Shown one piece after another: positions 26,369-34,134 of a DNA stretch of 37,323 nt. The position numbers and the translations under genes are program-made. The DNA is from Anaerolineae bacterium (GTDB taxonomy: Bacteria; Chloroflexota; Anaerolineae; Anaerolineales; UBA11579): assembly GCA_004297445.1 (NCBI GenBank), contig SCUK01000017.1, positions 1-37,323 on the forward strand. The letters are read 5' to 3'. Positions within the stretch are counted from its first letter, which is position 1, and the number at the start of each line of letters is the position of its first letter. The notes under the pieces are model-generated. The model had not been told where the DNA came from, did not search any database, and was given only the letters and a program-made list of their open reading frames with translations.

Positions 26369-26429
26369 AGAACGGACGTTTTCCGAGGTTACTATGGATT
26401 CCCAGTTTTTCCGAAGATACGCTGGACGG
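26369..26429. repeat. Right member of the inverted repeat flanking the TIR-NB-ARC gene
   Basis: A 61-base element in reverse orientation to 23383-23510, with a perfect 26-base block and a 20/21 block in the same relative order. It ends 26 bases from the 3' end of ssrA. Confidence 0.8.
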
Positions 26430-26454
26430 CCCAGTTGGTGAGTCGTCTGATTGA

Positions 26455-26848
26455 GGTGGAGATGGCGGGAATCGAACCCGCGTCCGAAAGATTAAGTCAG
26501 CGAACGTCTACGAGCGTAGTCTCTGGATTATTTAGCCCAGGGGGTGGACCTGAGACCACCCACACCCAAGGGCGAACCGCTGTGCCTTGCGGCCTTAGGC
26601 CGGGTTAGCGGTGTAGCCGGCAGCACTCTGGCATTGTGACGCCCAGCCGTTCCCTGCCAGAGCGAGGGAGGCGGTGGGCGCGGCCGGTATTAGCGGCCGG
26701 GGCTGTCATCCCTTACCGTTTAGGCGGCGAGGGGGAGAGCAGCGTAGTTAGTGCTGTTGGCACTTAGGTTTTGCGCTGAGTTTACGAGGTCGGCGCCGCT
26801 CGGCTCGCAGTCCGTGACCAGCTTCAATCGTCGAAGCCTGTCATCCCC
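26455..26848 (-). ncRNA. ssrA: tmRNA (transfer-messenger RNA)
   Basis: An RNA of about 394 bases that frees stalled ribosomes and tags their products for degradation. The 5' end GGGGATGACAGGCTTCGACG and the 3' end with GGTTCGATTCCCGCCATCTCC are the tmRNA hallmarks, and GGGGATG pairs with CATCTCC as the acceptor stem. The messenger part follows AAGTGCC. If GCC is the resume codon, as the usual A-N tag start suggests, the tag is ANSTNYAALPLAA followed by TAA. The final CCA is not fully encoded: the sequence after the discriminator A is CCT, so it must be completed by the cell. The GC-rich middle should form the pseudoknots. It partners with SmpB, which is not in the window. Confidence 0.96.
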
Positions 26849-26858
26849 GCGTGACTGT

Positions 26859-26864
26859 ATTATA
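26859..26864 (-). promoter_or_regulatory. -10 element of ssrA
   Basis: Perfect TATAAT on the minus strand, 10 bases before the mature 5' end, which allows a short precursor leader. The -35 is not convincing. Confidence 0.6.
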
Positions 26865-26904
26865 GCAGGGGAGTGTTAGAGATAGGTTAGAACGGGGAGG
26901 GCGG

Positions 26905-26920
26905 TGGTTGAGGTGGAGAT
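26905..26920. repeat. 16-base near-copy of the ssrA 3' boundary upstream of ssrA
   Basis: Matches 26448-26463 (TGATTGAGGTGGAGAT) at 15 of 16 bases, in the same orientation. The ssrA gene is thus bracketed by direct repeats of its own 3' boundary. Confidence 0.5.
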
Positions 26921-26949
26921 CCCTTCGGGCGTTGCCCTCCCAATGACGA

Positions 26950-27714
26950 TTATTTGTCGAAGATGCCGGAGCCGCGGATTTCGTCGGGAAGGTGGTCGGC
27001 GAAGATGCCTTCGAAAATGAGACGATTGTCCACGGTGGAGAAGAATTTCATAATCGAGCCGTTGGGGACAGCGACTCCGCCGCAAAAGGTGAGGAAGTGA
27101 AGCATGTGATTGCGGAGGGTGAGGAATCGGGCACTGGAGTACTTGGCCATGATGCTGCCGGGGGGGCTGTGGTCGAGGCGCACTTTTTTGGACCAGCCGA
27201 GTCGCCGATAGCCGTTGAGGCGGACGCGGTTCATCATCTGCCAGACGAGGGCGCGGTTGAACCAGCCATGGCCACAGACGATGACGAAGTTGTGAGGTGA
27301 GTCGCGCATGCGGTCGAGCATCGTATCGACGCGGGCAATGAAATCGTTGAAGGTCTCGGCACCGGGGCCGTCGGGCTGGTCAGGGCGGCTGCGCCACCAG
27401 TATTTGAAATATTCGCGGCCGAGGCCCTTCATGCCAGCGCGCGTGTATTTATCCTCGGCGAGAAACGTGAACTCGTGGATGGGCCAGACCTCATAGGGAA
27501 CATCCGGGAAACGCTGGCGGAGCATGTCTGCAGATTCGACGGCGCGGACGTACTCCGAACTGACTATGAGGTCGGGGCGCTGGGGGATGTGCTCGACCAT
27601 GGCCTGAATCTGCTGGCGGCCAAGGGCGGTGAGGGGGGACGAGGCGGGCGATTCGGCATGGGAGCCGGCGTTCATTTCGCTTTGCCCGTGACGGATGAGC
27701 CAGAATTGAGTCAT
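26950..27714 (-). CDS. Histidine-phosphatase (phosphoglycerate-mutase-like) family protein
   Basis: A 254-residue protein. The catalytic RHG motif is in LIRHGQSEMNAG (7-16, phospho-acceptor H9). R57 in SSEYVRAVESAD, E81 in HEF and the second catalytic H149 in VCGHGW complete the branch-1 active site. It has about 50 extra residues after the catalytic core (about 205-254) with no recognised motif. The family contains mutases and diverse phosphatases; the presence of a long tail and the lack of the mutase-specific pattern favour a phosphatase of unknown substrate. It begins at 27714, 45 bases from the end of the aldo/keto reductase gene. Confidence 0.88.
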   Translation of the reverse strand: MTQFWLIRHGQSEMNAGSHAESPASSPLTALGRQQIQAMVEHIPQRPDLIVSSEYVRAVESADMLRQRFPDVPYEVWPIHEFTFLAEDKYTRAGMKGLGREYFKYWWRSRPDQPDGPGAETFNDFIARVDTMLDRMRDSPHNFVIVCGHGWFNRALVWQMMNRVRLNGYRRLGWSKKVRLDHSPPGSIMAKYSSARFLTLRNHMLHFLTFCGGVAVPNGSIMKFFSTVDNRLIFEGIFADHLPDEIRGSGIFDK

Positions 27715-27759
27715 GCGACGGTGTACCTGTGTGGTGTCAGAGTGCGATGCCCGCTAATT

Positions 27760-28722
27760 TTACCCGCGCGGAAGGTTCAGAGCGGCCTGATCCAGAGTTT
27801 CAATATCGTTGGGGGAAAGACGCCAGCCGAGCGCCCCGAGACAGGCGATGGTCTGAGCCGCATTCTTGACACCGGGGATGGGGATGGCGCCCTTGCAGAT
27901 AATCCAATTGAGGGAGACCTGGGCAGGCGTCTTGCCACCGTGGGCGTCTCCGACCTGGCGCAGAAGGGCGATGAAGTCCGGGAGGGCGGCGAGCTGGGCG
28001 GCGGTGGTGCGACGGCCGCGCAGGCCTGGCGGCGGGTTCTCCGAGGTGTATTTGCCGGAGAGCAGGCCTTTGGCGAGCGGGCTGTAGGCGATGGTCTGAA
28101 CGCCCAGTTCTTCACAGAGTTTGAGCAGACCCTCGCGTTCGGGGGAGCGTTCAAGAAGGCTGTATTCCACCTGATTGGCGAGGAGAGGCAGGCCGAGGGC
28201 TTTCAGACGGGCATGGGCGCGGCGGGTCTGGACTTCCGAGTAATTGGAGACGCCGATGCCGCGGATCAGGCCGCGCGAAACGGCTTCGGCCATGGCTTCC
28301 AGCCAGCGGTCATCGCCAAGCCAGAAGGGCGGGAAGTGAATCTGGTAGAGGTCGATACAGTCGATGGCAAGCCGGTCCAGGCTGGCCTGCAAGGCATTGA
28401 GGAGGGCCTGTTTGCGAAGGCGGGTGGGAAAGGGGGCAAACTTGGAGGCGACGAGCGGGCGGGGAGCGGATGAATCGGCGATGAATTTGCCCAGCAGTGT
28501 TTCTGAACGGCCCTCGCCGTAGACCTCGGCGGTGTCAAAAAAATTGACGCCCGCTTCGATGGCGGCGGCGTAGGCGGCGCGGAGGTCTTCATCTGAAAAT
28601 TCACCGGTGCCGTAATTCCAGAGCAGCCGGTCGCCCCATTGCCAGGCGCCGAAGCCAAACTGGGGGATGGCAGGCGCGCCGGGGACGAGCTGGATGACCT
28701 GGGGTTCTATGGGTTGGGGCAT
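27760..28722 (-). CDS. Aldo/keto reductase
   Basis: A 320-residue NADPH-dependent oxidoreductase with TIM-barrel fold. The catalytic tetrad is complete: D63 and Y68 in FFDTAEVYG, K94 in VASKFAP and H129 in DLYQIHF. The C-terminal IPIPGVKNAAQ is the usual cofactor-phosphate region. The frame is open upstream to 28800, but the family start matches MPQPIEPQVIQL at 28722, and a TATAAT lies 28 bases before it. It converts aldehydes or ketones to alcohols; the pattern is close to plant-type and potassium-channel-beta-like groups, but the substrate is unknown. Confidence 0.93.
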   Translation of the reverse strand: MPQPIEPQVIQLVPGAPAIPQFGFGAWQWGDRLLWNYGTGEFSDEDLRAAYAAAIEAGVNFFDTAEVYGEGRSETLLGKFIADSSAPRPLVASKFAPFPTRLRKQALLNALQASLDRLAIDCIDLYQIHFPPFWLGDDRWLEAMAEAVSRGLIRGIGVSNYSEVQTRRAHARLKALGLPLLANQVEYSLLERSPEREGLLKLCEELGVQTIAYSPLAKGLLSGKYTSENPPPGLRGRRTTAAQLAALPDFIALLRQVGDAHGGKTPAQVSLNWIICKGAIPIPGVKNAAQTIACLGALGWRLSPNDIETLDQAALNLPRG

Positions 28723-28750
28723 TGGGCCTCGAGGGGGTGGGAGCGGGAGG

Positions 28751-28756
28751 ATTATA
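28751..28756 (-). promoter_or_regulatory. -10 element of the aldo/keto reductase gene
   Basis: Perfect TATAAT on the minus strand, 28 bases before the start. The -35 region has only a CTTTTT-like sequence. Confidence 0.5.
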
Positions 28757-28783
28757 ACAAAGGCGAGGAGGGAAAAAGGAGCA

Positions 28784-28864
28784 AGGGCGCAGGGGAGCAA
28801 ATGAGAAGCAAAGGCGGCTCACGCAAAGCGAGCGATGAGGATAGCTGCGCAATGGCGCAATGAA
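28784..28864. repeat. Dispersed AG-rich repeat, copy 2
   Basis: Partner of 4282-4372, sharing AGGGCGC(A/T)(G/A)GGGAGCAAAT, GAGCGAT and GATAGCTG in the same order. Confidence 0.6.
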
Positions 28865-29023
28865 AGAAGGAAAGAAAGCAGATAAATATTAAAGGGCAGA
28901 AGGAACATAAACAATCTCCTGTACCAAAGGGCTATGGGAGGCTGGTCTATGGTTCGTTGTGGGACGGGGGCGAGTTGGATAGTATGGGGGCAAGGTCAAA
29001 ATATGACGACACAAGGAGGCACC

Positions 29024-29746
29024 ATGAATTCATCGACTGTTTCTATTGCGCTAATTACCGGCGCGAGCCGCGGACTGGGGTTGACGCTGGCGCGGGCACT
29101 GGGGGGACGCGGCTGGCACCTGCTGATGGATGGGCGGAACGGCGAAGCGCTGGAAGCGGCGCGACGGGAACTGGCCGAAGGGACGACGGTGCGGGCGGTG
29201 CGTGGCAGCGTGGCCGAGCCGCAACACCGGTATGCCCTGCTGCAGGCGGCACGCGAAATGGGGGGACTGGACCTGGTCGTTAACAATGCCAGCATCCTGG
29301 GGCTGAGCCCGCGCCCGAGCCTGCTCAATTATCCGCTGGCAATCCTGGAGGAAGTGTTCCTGGTGAATACGCTGGCGCCGCTGGGCGTGTTGCAGGCGGT
29401 GCAGTCGGCATTGAGGCCGGGCGCGCGGGTGATTAACATCACCAGCGACGCCGGGGCGGAAGCCTATGCCGGCTGGGGTGGATACGGGGCGTCGAAGGCG
29501 GCGCTGGAGCACATGTCCGCAGTGCTGGCAGAGGAAGCGCCGGAAATGCGGGTGTACTGGGTGGATCCCGGCGACATGAATACGGACATGCAACAGGAAG
29601 CATTCCCGGGCGAGGACATCAGCGACCGGCTGCCTCCGGAAGACAGCGTGCCGGGGCTGCTGGCGCTCATCGAAAAGGATTACCCCTCCGGGCGATACCA
29701 TGCCCATGACCTGCCCGAACCGCAGCGGGCATCGGCGGCTCTGTAA
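29024..29746 (+). CDS. Short-chain dehydrogenase/reductase (SDR)
   Basis: A 240-residue classical SDR. The cofactor motif TGASRGLG is at 12-19, NNAS (for NNAG) follows, the catalytic Ser is in NITSDAG and the catalytic pair is in YGASK. AAGGAGG at 29013-29019, four bases before the ATG at 29024, fixes the start. The frame continues upstream, but without homology. The stop codon overlaps the next start codon by one base (TAATG), so it is probably translated together with the QueA-like protein. The substrate is unknown; a link to tRNA or base modification is suggested only by the neighbour. Confidence 0.92.
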   Translation: MNSSTVSIALITGASRGLGLTLARALGGRGWHLLMDGRNGEALEAARRELAEGTTVRAVRGSVAEPQHRYALLQAAREMGGLDLVVNNASILGLSPRPSLLNYPLAILEEVFLVNTLAPLGVLQAVQSALRPGARVINITSDAGAEAYAGWGGYGASKAALEHMSAVLAEEAPEMRVYWVDPGDMNTDMQQEAFPGEDISDRLPPEDSVPGLLALIEKDYPSGRYHAHDLPEPQRASAAL

Positions 29747-30834
29747 TGACGGTGCTGGCAAGAACGGCGGCAGAGCGGAAGGCGAGACAAACCGTGGTTG
29801 AGCCTTTCCTCTTCACGCTGCCGAAGGAACTGGAAGCCACCGAGCCGCCGGAAGCGCGGGGCGTGCGGCGTGACCGTGCACCACTGCTGGTGACGCACTA
29901 CGAGACTGACCGCTTGGCGCATCACACATTTGCTGACCTGCCGAACCTGCTCACTCCCGGCGATGTGCTCATCATCAACACCAGCGCGACGGTGAACGCG
30001 GCGCTGCCGGCCCGCGGGCCGGATGGCAAGGATTACGTGGTGCACCTGGCGACGCGCCTGCCGGGCGGATTGTGGGCGCTGGAAGTCCGGCGCAAACTGG
30101 ATAGGGGAACGGAAGGATTTGAAGGTGTGATGCCGGGCGACCGTTTTGAGCTGGCCGACGGTGGAAGTATCGAGGTCAGCGTGCCGTACCGGCTGCCGCA
30201 CTTGCGAATCTGGCTGGCGCGTCTTTCGCTGCCTGTGCCGTGGGAACCGTACCTGGCGACGCACGGCCGGCCGATCCGGTATAACTACGTGCCGCGGGAG
30301 TGGCCGCTGGAAGCGTACCAGACGGCGTATGCGAGCCAACCGGGGAGCGCGGAGATGCCGTCGGCAGGGCGCGGATTCACGCGCCAGTTGCTGACGACAC
30401 TGGCGGCGCGCGAGATACACATTGCGCCCATTGTGCTGCATACCGGTTTGTCCAGCCCGGAAACGCATGAAGGGCCGTACCCGGAGTATTTCCAGGTGCC
30501 GCAAACGACGGCTGACCTGGTAAACGCGGCTCGTCGGCGGGGACAGCGGGTGGTGGCGGTGGGGACGACATCGGTGCGGGCGACTGAGACGATGGCGGGG
30601 GCAACCGGACGGGTGAAGGCGGGCGAGGGTTACACGGATTTGGTGATCGACCCGGACTATTCGCTGCGAGTGGTGGATGGCTTGCTAACCGGATTCCATG
30701 AGCCGGAAGCGACGCACCTGGCTATGCTGGAAGCGCTGGCGGGGCGGGCGCATGTGCGGCTGGCGTATGAGGCGGCGCTGGCGGGCAAGTATTTGTGGCA
30801 TGAGTTTGGGGATTTCCATCTGTTGCTGCCATAG
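29746..30834 (+). CDS. QueA-like S-adenosylmethionine:tRNA ribosyltransferase-isomerase family protein (divergent)
   Basis: A 362-residue protein with the QueA fold signature: LTPGDVLIINTSATVNAALPAR, AYQTAYA, the PSAGRGFT stretch in the place of the family APTAGLHFT, IVLHTGL, and the strongly conserved RVVAVGTTSVRATET. QueA transfers the ribose of SAM to preQ1 at tRNA wobble position 34. Here the LPPYI region is replaced by IRYNYVPREW and the substrate-loop residues differ, so either the activity is conserved with divergent sequence or the substrate has changed. No other queuosine gene is in the window. The start overlaps the SDR stop by one base. Confidence 0.82.
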   Translation: MTVLARTAAERKARQTVVEPFLFTLPKELEATEPPEARGVRRDRAPLLVTHYETDRLAHHTFADLPNLLTPGDVLIINTSATVNAALPARGPDGKDYVVHLATRLPGGLWALEVRRKLDRGTEGFEGVMPGDRFELADGGSIEVSVPYRLPHLRIWLARLSLPVPWEPYLATHGRPIRYNYVPREWPLEAYQTAYASQPGSAEMPSAGRGFTRQLLTTLAAREIHIAPIVLHTGLSSPETHEGPYPEYFQVPQTTADLVNAARRRGQRVVAVGTTSVRATETMAGATGRVKAGEGYTDLVIDPDYSLRVVDGLLTGFHEPEATHLAMLEALAGRAHVRLAYEAALAGKYLWHEFGDFHLLLP

Positions 30835-30885
30835 GGTTCGGCGATTTCGGGAATCTATCTACTAAAGCCTCGACTCTCTAGGCAG

Positions 30886-30916
30886 TTGGAATCGGATTCT
30901 CCGGCAGGTTTATAAT
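30886..30916 (+). promoter_or_regulatory. Promoter of the inositol-3-phosphate synthase gene
   Basis: TATAAT at 30911-30916 is preceded by TTGGAA at 30886-30891 with a 19-base spacer. The leader of about 42 bases includes AAAGGA at 30947-30952. Confidence 0.5.
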
Positions 30917-30964
30917 ACGGCGTCACCAACGTACCCCCATCCTCCGAAAGGACATTCCCTTAAT

Positions 30965-32044
30965 ATGCCGAAAAATAAGAAAGTCCGCGTTGCCATCATC
31001 GGCGTCGGCAACTGCGCCTCTTCGCTCGTGCAGGGCGTTGAATACTATAAAGATGCGGCAGACGATGCCGAAATCCCGGGTCTGATGCACGCTGTGGTTG
31101 GCGGATATCATGTGCGGGACATTGAATTTACGGCGGCGTTTGACGTGGTTTCCACCAAAGTGGGCAAAGACCTCAGCCAGGCGATTCACGCTCACCCCAA
31201 CAACACCATCGAGTTTGCCAAGGTGCCCAAGCTGGGCGTGAAGGTTTACCGGGGCATGACGCATGACGGCATTGGCAAGTACCTGAGCCAGGTGGTTGAA
31301 AAGGCGCCAGGCCCGACGGACGACATCATTTCCATCCTTAAGGAAACGAAGACGGATGTGGTGGTCTCGTACCTGCCGGTGGGTTCTGAGATGGCGACGA
31401 AGTGGTATGTGGAACAAATCCTTGAGGCCGGCTGTGCGTTTGTGAACTGCATTCCGGTGTTCATCGCGACCAGCGAATACTGGTCCAAGCGTTTTGCGGA
31501 TAAAGGGCTGCCGATTATTGGAGACGACATTAAGTCGCAAGTGGGCGCTACCATCACGCACCGCGTGCTGACCAACCTGTTCCGGGAGCGCGGCGTGCAC
31601 CTTGACCGCACTTACCAACTGAACTTCGGCGGCAACATGGATTTCTACAACATGCTGGAGCGCGAACGGCTGGAAAGCAAGAAGATTTCCAAGACCAACG
31701 CGGTGACCAGCCAGTTGCCGTATGACATGGGCGCGGAGAATGTGCACGTTGGACCTTCGGATTACGTGCCGTGGCTGACGGACCGCAAGTGGTGCCACAT
31801 CCGCATGGAGGGGCGGGCGTTTGGCAATGTGCCGCTGCAACTGGAACTCAAACTTGAAGTGTGGGACAGCCCTAATTCTGCGGGTGTCGTCATCGATGCT
31901 GTGCGCTGCGCAAAACTCGCGCTTGACCGGGGCATCGGCGGGCCGCTCATCGAGCCGTCGTCATATTTCATGAAGTCTCCGCCCACGCAGTTCACGGACG
32001 ACGTCGCGCGGCAGAAGACACTGGAATTCATCGCCGGGAAGTAG
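30965..32044 (+). CDS. ino1: Inositol-3-phosphate synthase, short actinobacterial type
   Basis: A 359-residue NAD-dependent enzyme that turns glucose 6-phosphate into inositol 3-phosphate, the first step to inositol lipids and inositol-based solutes. The N-terminal Rossmann motif is [16 protein letters not shown]. The catalytic region shows [15 protein letters not shown] and [11 protein letters not shown], and [27 protein letters not shown] is the family C-terminal part. The length fits the short bacterial type rather than the eukaryotic enzyme of more than 500 residues. It is a monocistronic unit, with its own promoter and a hairpin terminator directly after the stop. A downstream inositol phosphatase is not in the window. 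Confidence 0.95.
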   Translation: MPKNKKVRVAIIGVGNCASSLVQGVEYYKDAADDAEIPGLMHAVVGGYHVRDIEFTAAFDVVSTKVGKDLSQAIHAHPNNTIEFAKVPKLGVKVYRGMTHDGIGKYLSQVVEKAPGPTDDIISILKETKTDVVVSYLPVGSEMATKWYVEQILEAGCAFVNCIPVFIATSEYWSKRFADKGLPIIGDDIKSQVGATITHRVLTNLFRERGVHLDRTYQLNFGGNMDFYNMLERERLESKKISKTNAVTSQLPYDMGAENVHVGPSDYVPWLTDRKWCHIRMEGRAFGNVPLQLELKLEVWDSPNSAGVVIDAVRCAKLALDRGIGGPLIEPSSYFMKSPPTQFTDDVARQKTLEFIAGK

Positions 32045-32060
32045 AAACCACTGCTTATGA

Positions 32061-32092
32061 GAAGGCCGCGTACTCACCAAAACGCGGCCTTC
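32061..32092 (+). terminator. Intrinsic terminator-like hairpin after ino1
   Basis: GAAGGCCGCGT / ACGCGGCCTTC with a 10-base loop, followed by the moderately T-rich TTCACTAT. It is 17 bases after the stop codon. Its end abuts the -10 of the next gene. Confidence 0.7.
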
Positions 32093-32097
32093 TTCAC

Positions 32098-32103
32098 TAT
32101 AAT
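32098..32103 (+). promoter_or_regulatory. -10 element of the FecR-like lipoprotein gene, compatible with a leaderless mRNA
   Basis: Perfect TATAAT ending 6 bases before the ATG at 32110. There is no ribosome binding site; the -35 would fall within the terminator hairpin. Confidence 0.55.
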
Positions 32104-32109
32104 GGCTTT

Positions 32110-33141
32110 ATGCCCAGAATCCTTAGCACTATCGTCATCTTCGCAATCCTGCTTTCTGCCTGCGCGACCCCGCCTGGAGCGGATGCAACCGAGCCCGCGA
32201 GTCCGATTGACTCCTCCGTCCTGCAACCTGCTGAATTGACTGCCACTCCCGATCCGGCCATTCTCCGGACGGCTGCGCTGGATGAACTCGAAGGAGTTGT
32301 CGAGACGCGTTCCACGGAAACTGACTCCTTTAAGAGCGCCGTGCGCGGCGACCTGCTCGCGCCCAACGCCGAAGTTCGAACCGGTGAAGATGGAAAAGCA
32401 CGCGTGAAACTGGACCCGGAAGGCACGTCCATCCGGCTGGGCCCGAACTCACACCTCCGTCTTGAGACGCTTTCGCCCAGCGCGGCAGATGCCCAGACGC
32501 GGCTGGAATTGTTCATTGGCCAGGTTTGGGTGGTGCTGAATGGCGGCAGCCTGGATGTTGACACCGCCAGTGGTCTGGCTACGGTACGCGGCAGCATGAT
32601 GTCGGTTGGGTTTGACCCTATATTAGGTGACATGACCATCACCTGCCTGGAGGGTCTATGCAGCGTTGGCAATGCGTTTGGCGTGACTGACCTTATCGCG
32701 GGGCAAGCGACGAACATCCCTGGCGCGGGCCAGCCGCCCAACCCGTCGCGCCCGATGTCGCCGGATGAACTGGACCAATGGCGTTTGGAAGTGCCCGAAT
32801 CCGGCCCTGCTTTTGAGGCGTTGAGCGCTGAACCGGCGGCGCCGGTGCCGTTCTACCAGCCCGGCGGTGGGCCGGATGCGGCCAGCACCCAACCCGTGAC
32901 GTACACATTCAATAACCTGTGCTACGCGGTCTGGCACTGGGAGTTTGAGGGACCGGTCAACTCCCAAATTGACGTTGCCCCCGATTCAACCGAGTCTGGC
33001 GAATTGCCACCCGGCGTATACCAGGTTCATGATTGGGATGATTCGGGGTTTGACAACGGTTGGTACGAGGTCGTCGGTGGTTCGAATCTGGATGTGACTC
33101 ACGATTGCCCTGACCCACAGTCTGCACCGTCGGGACCATGA
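32110..33141 (+). CDS. FecR-domain lipoprotein
   Basis: A 343-residue envelope lipoprotein with the signal peptide ending in LLSAC (lipidated Cys18). A FecR-like beta domain (about 60-205) shows the typical VRTGEDGKARVKLDPEGTSIRLGPNSHLRLE and the ATVRGSMMSVGFDP strand. A Pro-rich segment (about 210-260) is followed by a small C-terminal module (about 262-335) with NNLCYAVWHWEF, a LPPGVYQVHDW turn and a final Cys. This resembles the modules of the secreted protein at 4526. FecR domains often transmit or scaffold at the envelope. Here no sigma factor is nearby, so signalling is not supported. The 3' end overlaps the epimerase start by 4 bases (ATGA). Confidence 0.8.
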   Translation: MPRILSTIVIFAILLSACATPPGADATEPASPIDSSVLQPAELTATPDPAILRTAALDELEGVVETRSTETDSFKSAVRGDLLAPNAEVRTGEDGKARVKLDPEGTSIRLGPNSHLRLETLSPSAADAQTRLELFIGQVWVVLNGGSLDVDTASGLATVRGSMMSVGFDPILGDMTITCLEGLCSVGNAFGVTDLIAGQATNIPGAGQPPNPSRPMSPDELDQWRLEVPESGPAFEALSAEPAAPVPFYQPGGGPDAASTQPVTYTFNNLCYAVWHWEFEGPVNSQIDVAPDSTESGELPPGVYQVHDWDDSGFDNGWYEVVGGSNLDVTHDCPDPQSAPSGP

Positions 33142-34121
33142 GCCAGACTGTCCTCGTCCTTGGCGCGAGCGGATTCATTGGCGGGCACATCGCCCGGGCA
33201 GCCCTGGCGCACGGTTGGACCGTGCGGGGCCTGCGACGCTCCGCGGCCGTCGGCCACCTCACTGAACCTGAAATCGAATGGTATACCGGGGACCTGGCGG
33301 ACCCTGATAGCCTCGTCGCTGCCATGCAAGGGTGCGAGGTTGTCTTCCATGCCGCCGCATATTACCCCAGCCCGCGCCGTCCGCGCCCGATGGCGGAGCA
33401 CCTCGCCACCGGCGCCCAGGAGATTCAGAACGTCCTGGCTGCCTGCCGGCAGGCCGGCGTCAGCCGTCTGGTCTACACTTCCAGCCTCACCACCATCGAC
33501 CAGCCGCCGCCGTCGGACGACCGCCTCGCCGATGAGCGCGATACCTACCAGCCCGAAAACCCGCCGGCCAGCGCTTATCACGAAGTCAAAATCCTGATGG
33601 AAAACGCGGTCCTGGCCGCCAACGGCCCGCAGCTTGAAATCGTCGTTACCAACCCAACCGCCGTATTTGGCCCTGGCGACGTCCACCTTACGTTGAGTCC
33701 CATACTCATCGCCGCCGCCCGCGGCCTTGTAATCGGCTGGCTGCCTGTATCGATTAACATCATCGATGTCCGCGATGTTGCCGTTGCGCACATCGCCGCT
33801 GCCGGTGTTGGCCGACCCGGTCAACGCTACATCCTTGGCGGCCACAACCTCCCGGTCAAGACGGCATTCACCACAGTCGCCAAAATCGCGGGGGTTCGCC
33901 CACCCTTCCTCCCTATCCCATTTTTGCTGATAGACCTCTTTGTCTTCATTGGGCGTTTGCTCCCTTTCCTCCACCTGCCCGTCAACCATATCGCCAAGCT
34001 CCGCCGCTGGCAGGGGTACAATACCGAAAGGGCCGAACGCGAACTGGGTCTGACCGCGCGGCGCCTGGAACAAACCATCACGGATGCGCTGGCCTGGTTA
34101 CGAGAGAACGGCCACCTGTGA
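33138..34121 (+). CDS. NAD-dependent epimerase/dehydratase (extended SDR)
   Basis: A 327-residue protein. The cofactor motif is GASGFIGGH (9-17). YTSS and the catalytic YHEVK are present, and the region VFHAAAYY fits the family. The composition resembles HpnA-like and dihydroflavonol-reductase-like sugar or sterol-type reductases. The C-terminal part contains a hydrophobic segment (FLLIDLFVFIGRLLPFLHLP) that may touch the membrane. The ATGA overlap with the preceding lipoprotein gene suggests co-translation. Substrate unknown. Confidence 0.88.
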   Translation: MSQTVLVLGASGFIGGHIARAALAHGWTVRGLRRSAAVGHLTEPEIEWYTGDLADPDSLVAAMQGCEVVFHAAAYYPSPRRPRPMAEHLATGAQEIQNVLAACRQAGVSRLVYTSSLTTIDQPPPSDDRLADERDTYQPENPPASAYHEVKILMENAVLAANGPQLEIVVTNPTAVFGPGDVHLTLSPILIAAARGLVIGWLPVSINIIDVRDVAVAHIAAAGVGRPGQRYILGGHNLPVKTAFTTVAKIAGVRPPFLPIPFLLIDLFVFIGRLLPFLHLPVNHIAKLRRWQGYNTERAERELGLTARRLEQTITDALAWLRENGHL

Positions 34122-34134
34122 GTATTCCTCCACC

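Larger units (their letters stand above)
28723..29023. other. 301-base divergent region between the aldo/keto reductase and the SDR gene
   Basis: It contains the reductase -10 (28751-28756), copy 2 of the AG-rich repeat (28784-28864) and the SDR ribosome binding site. No gene is seen. Confidence 0.6.
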
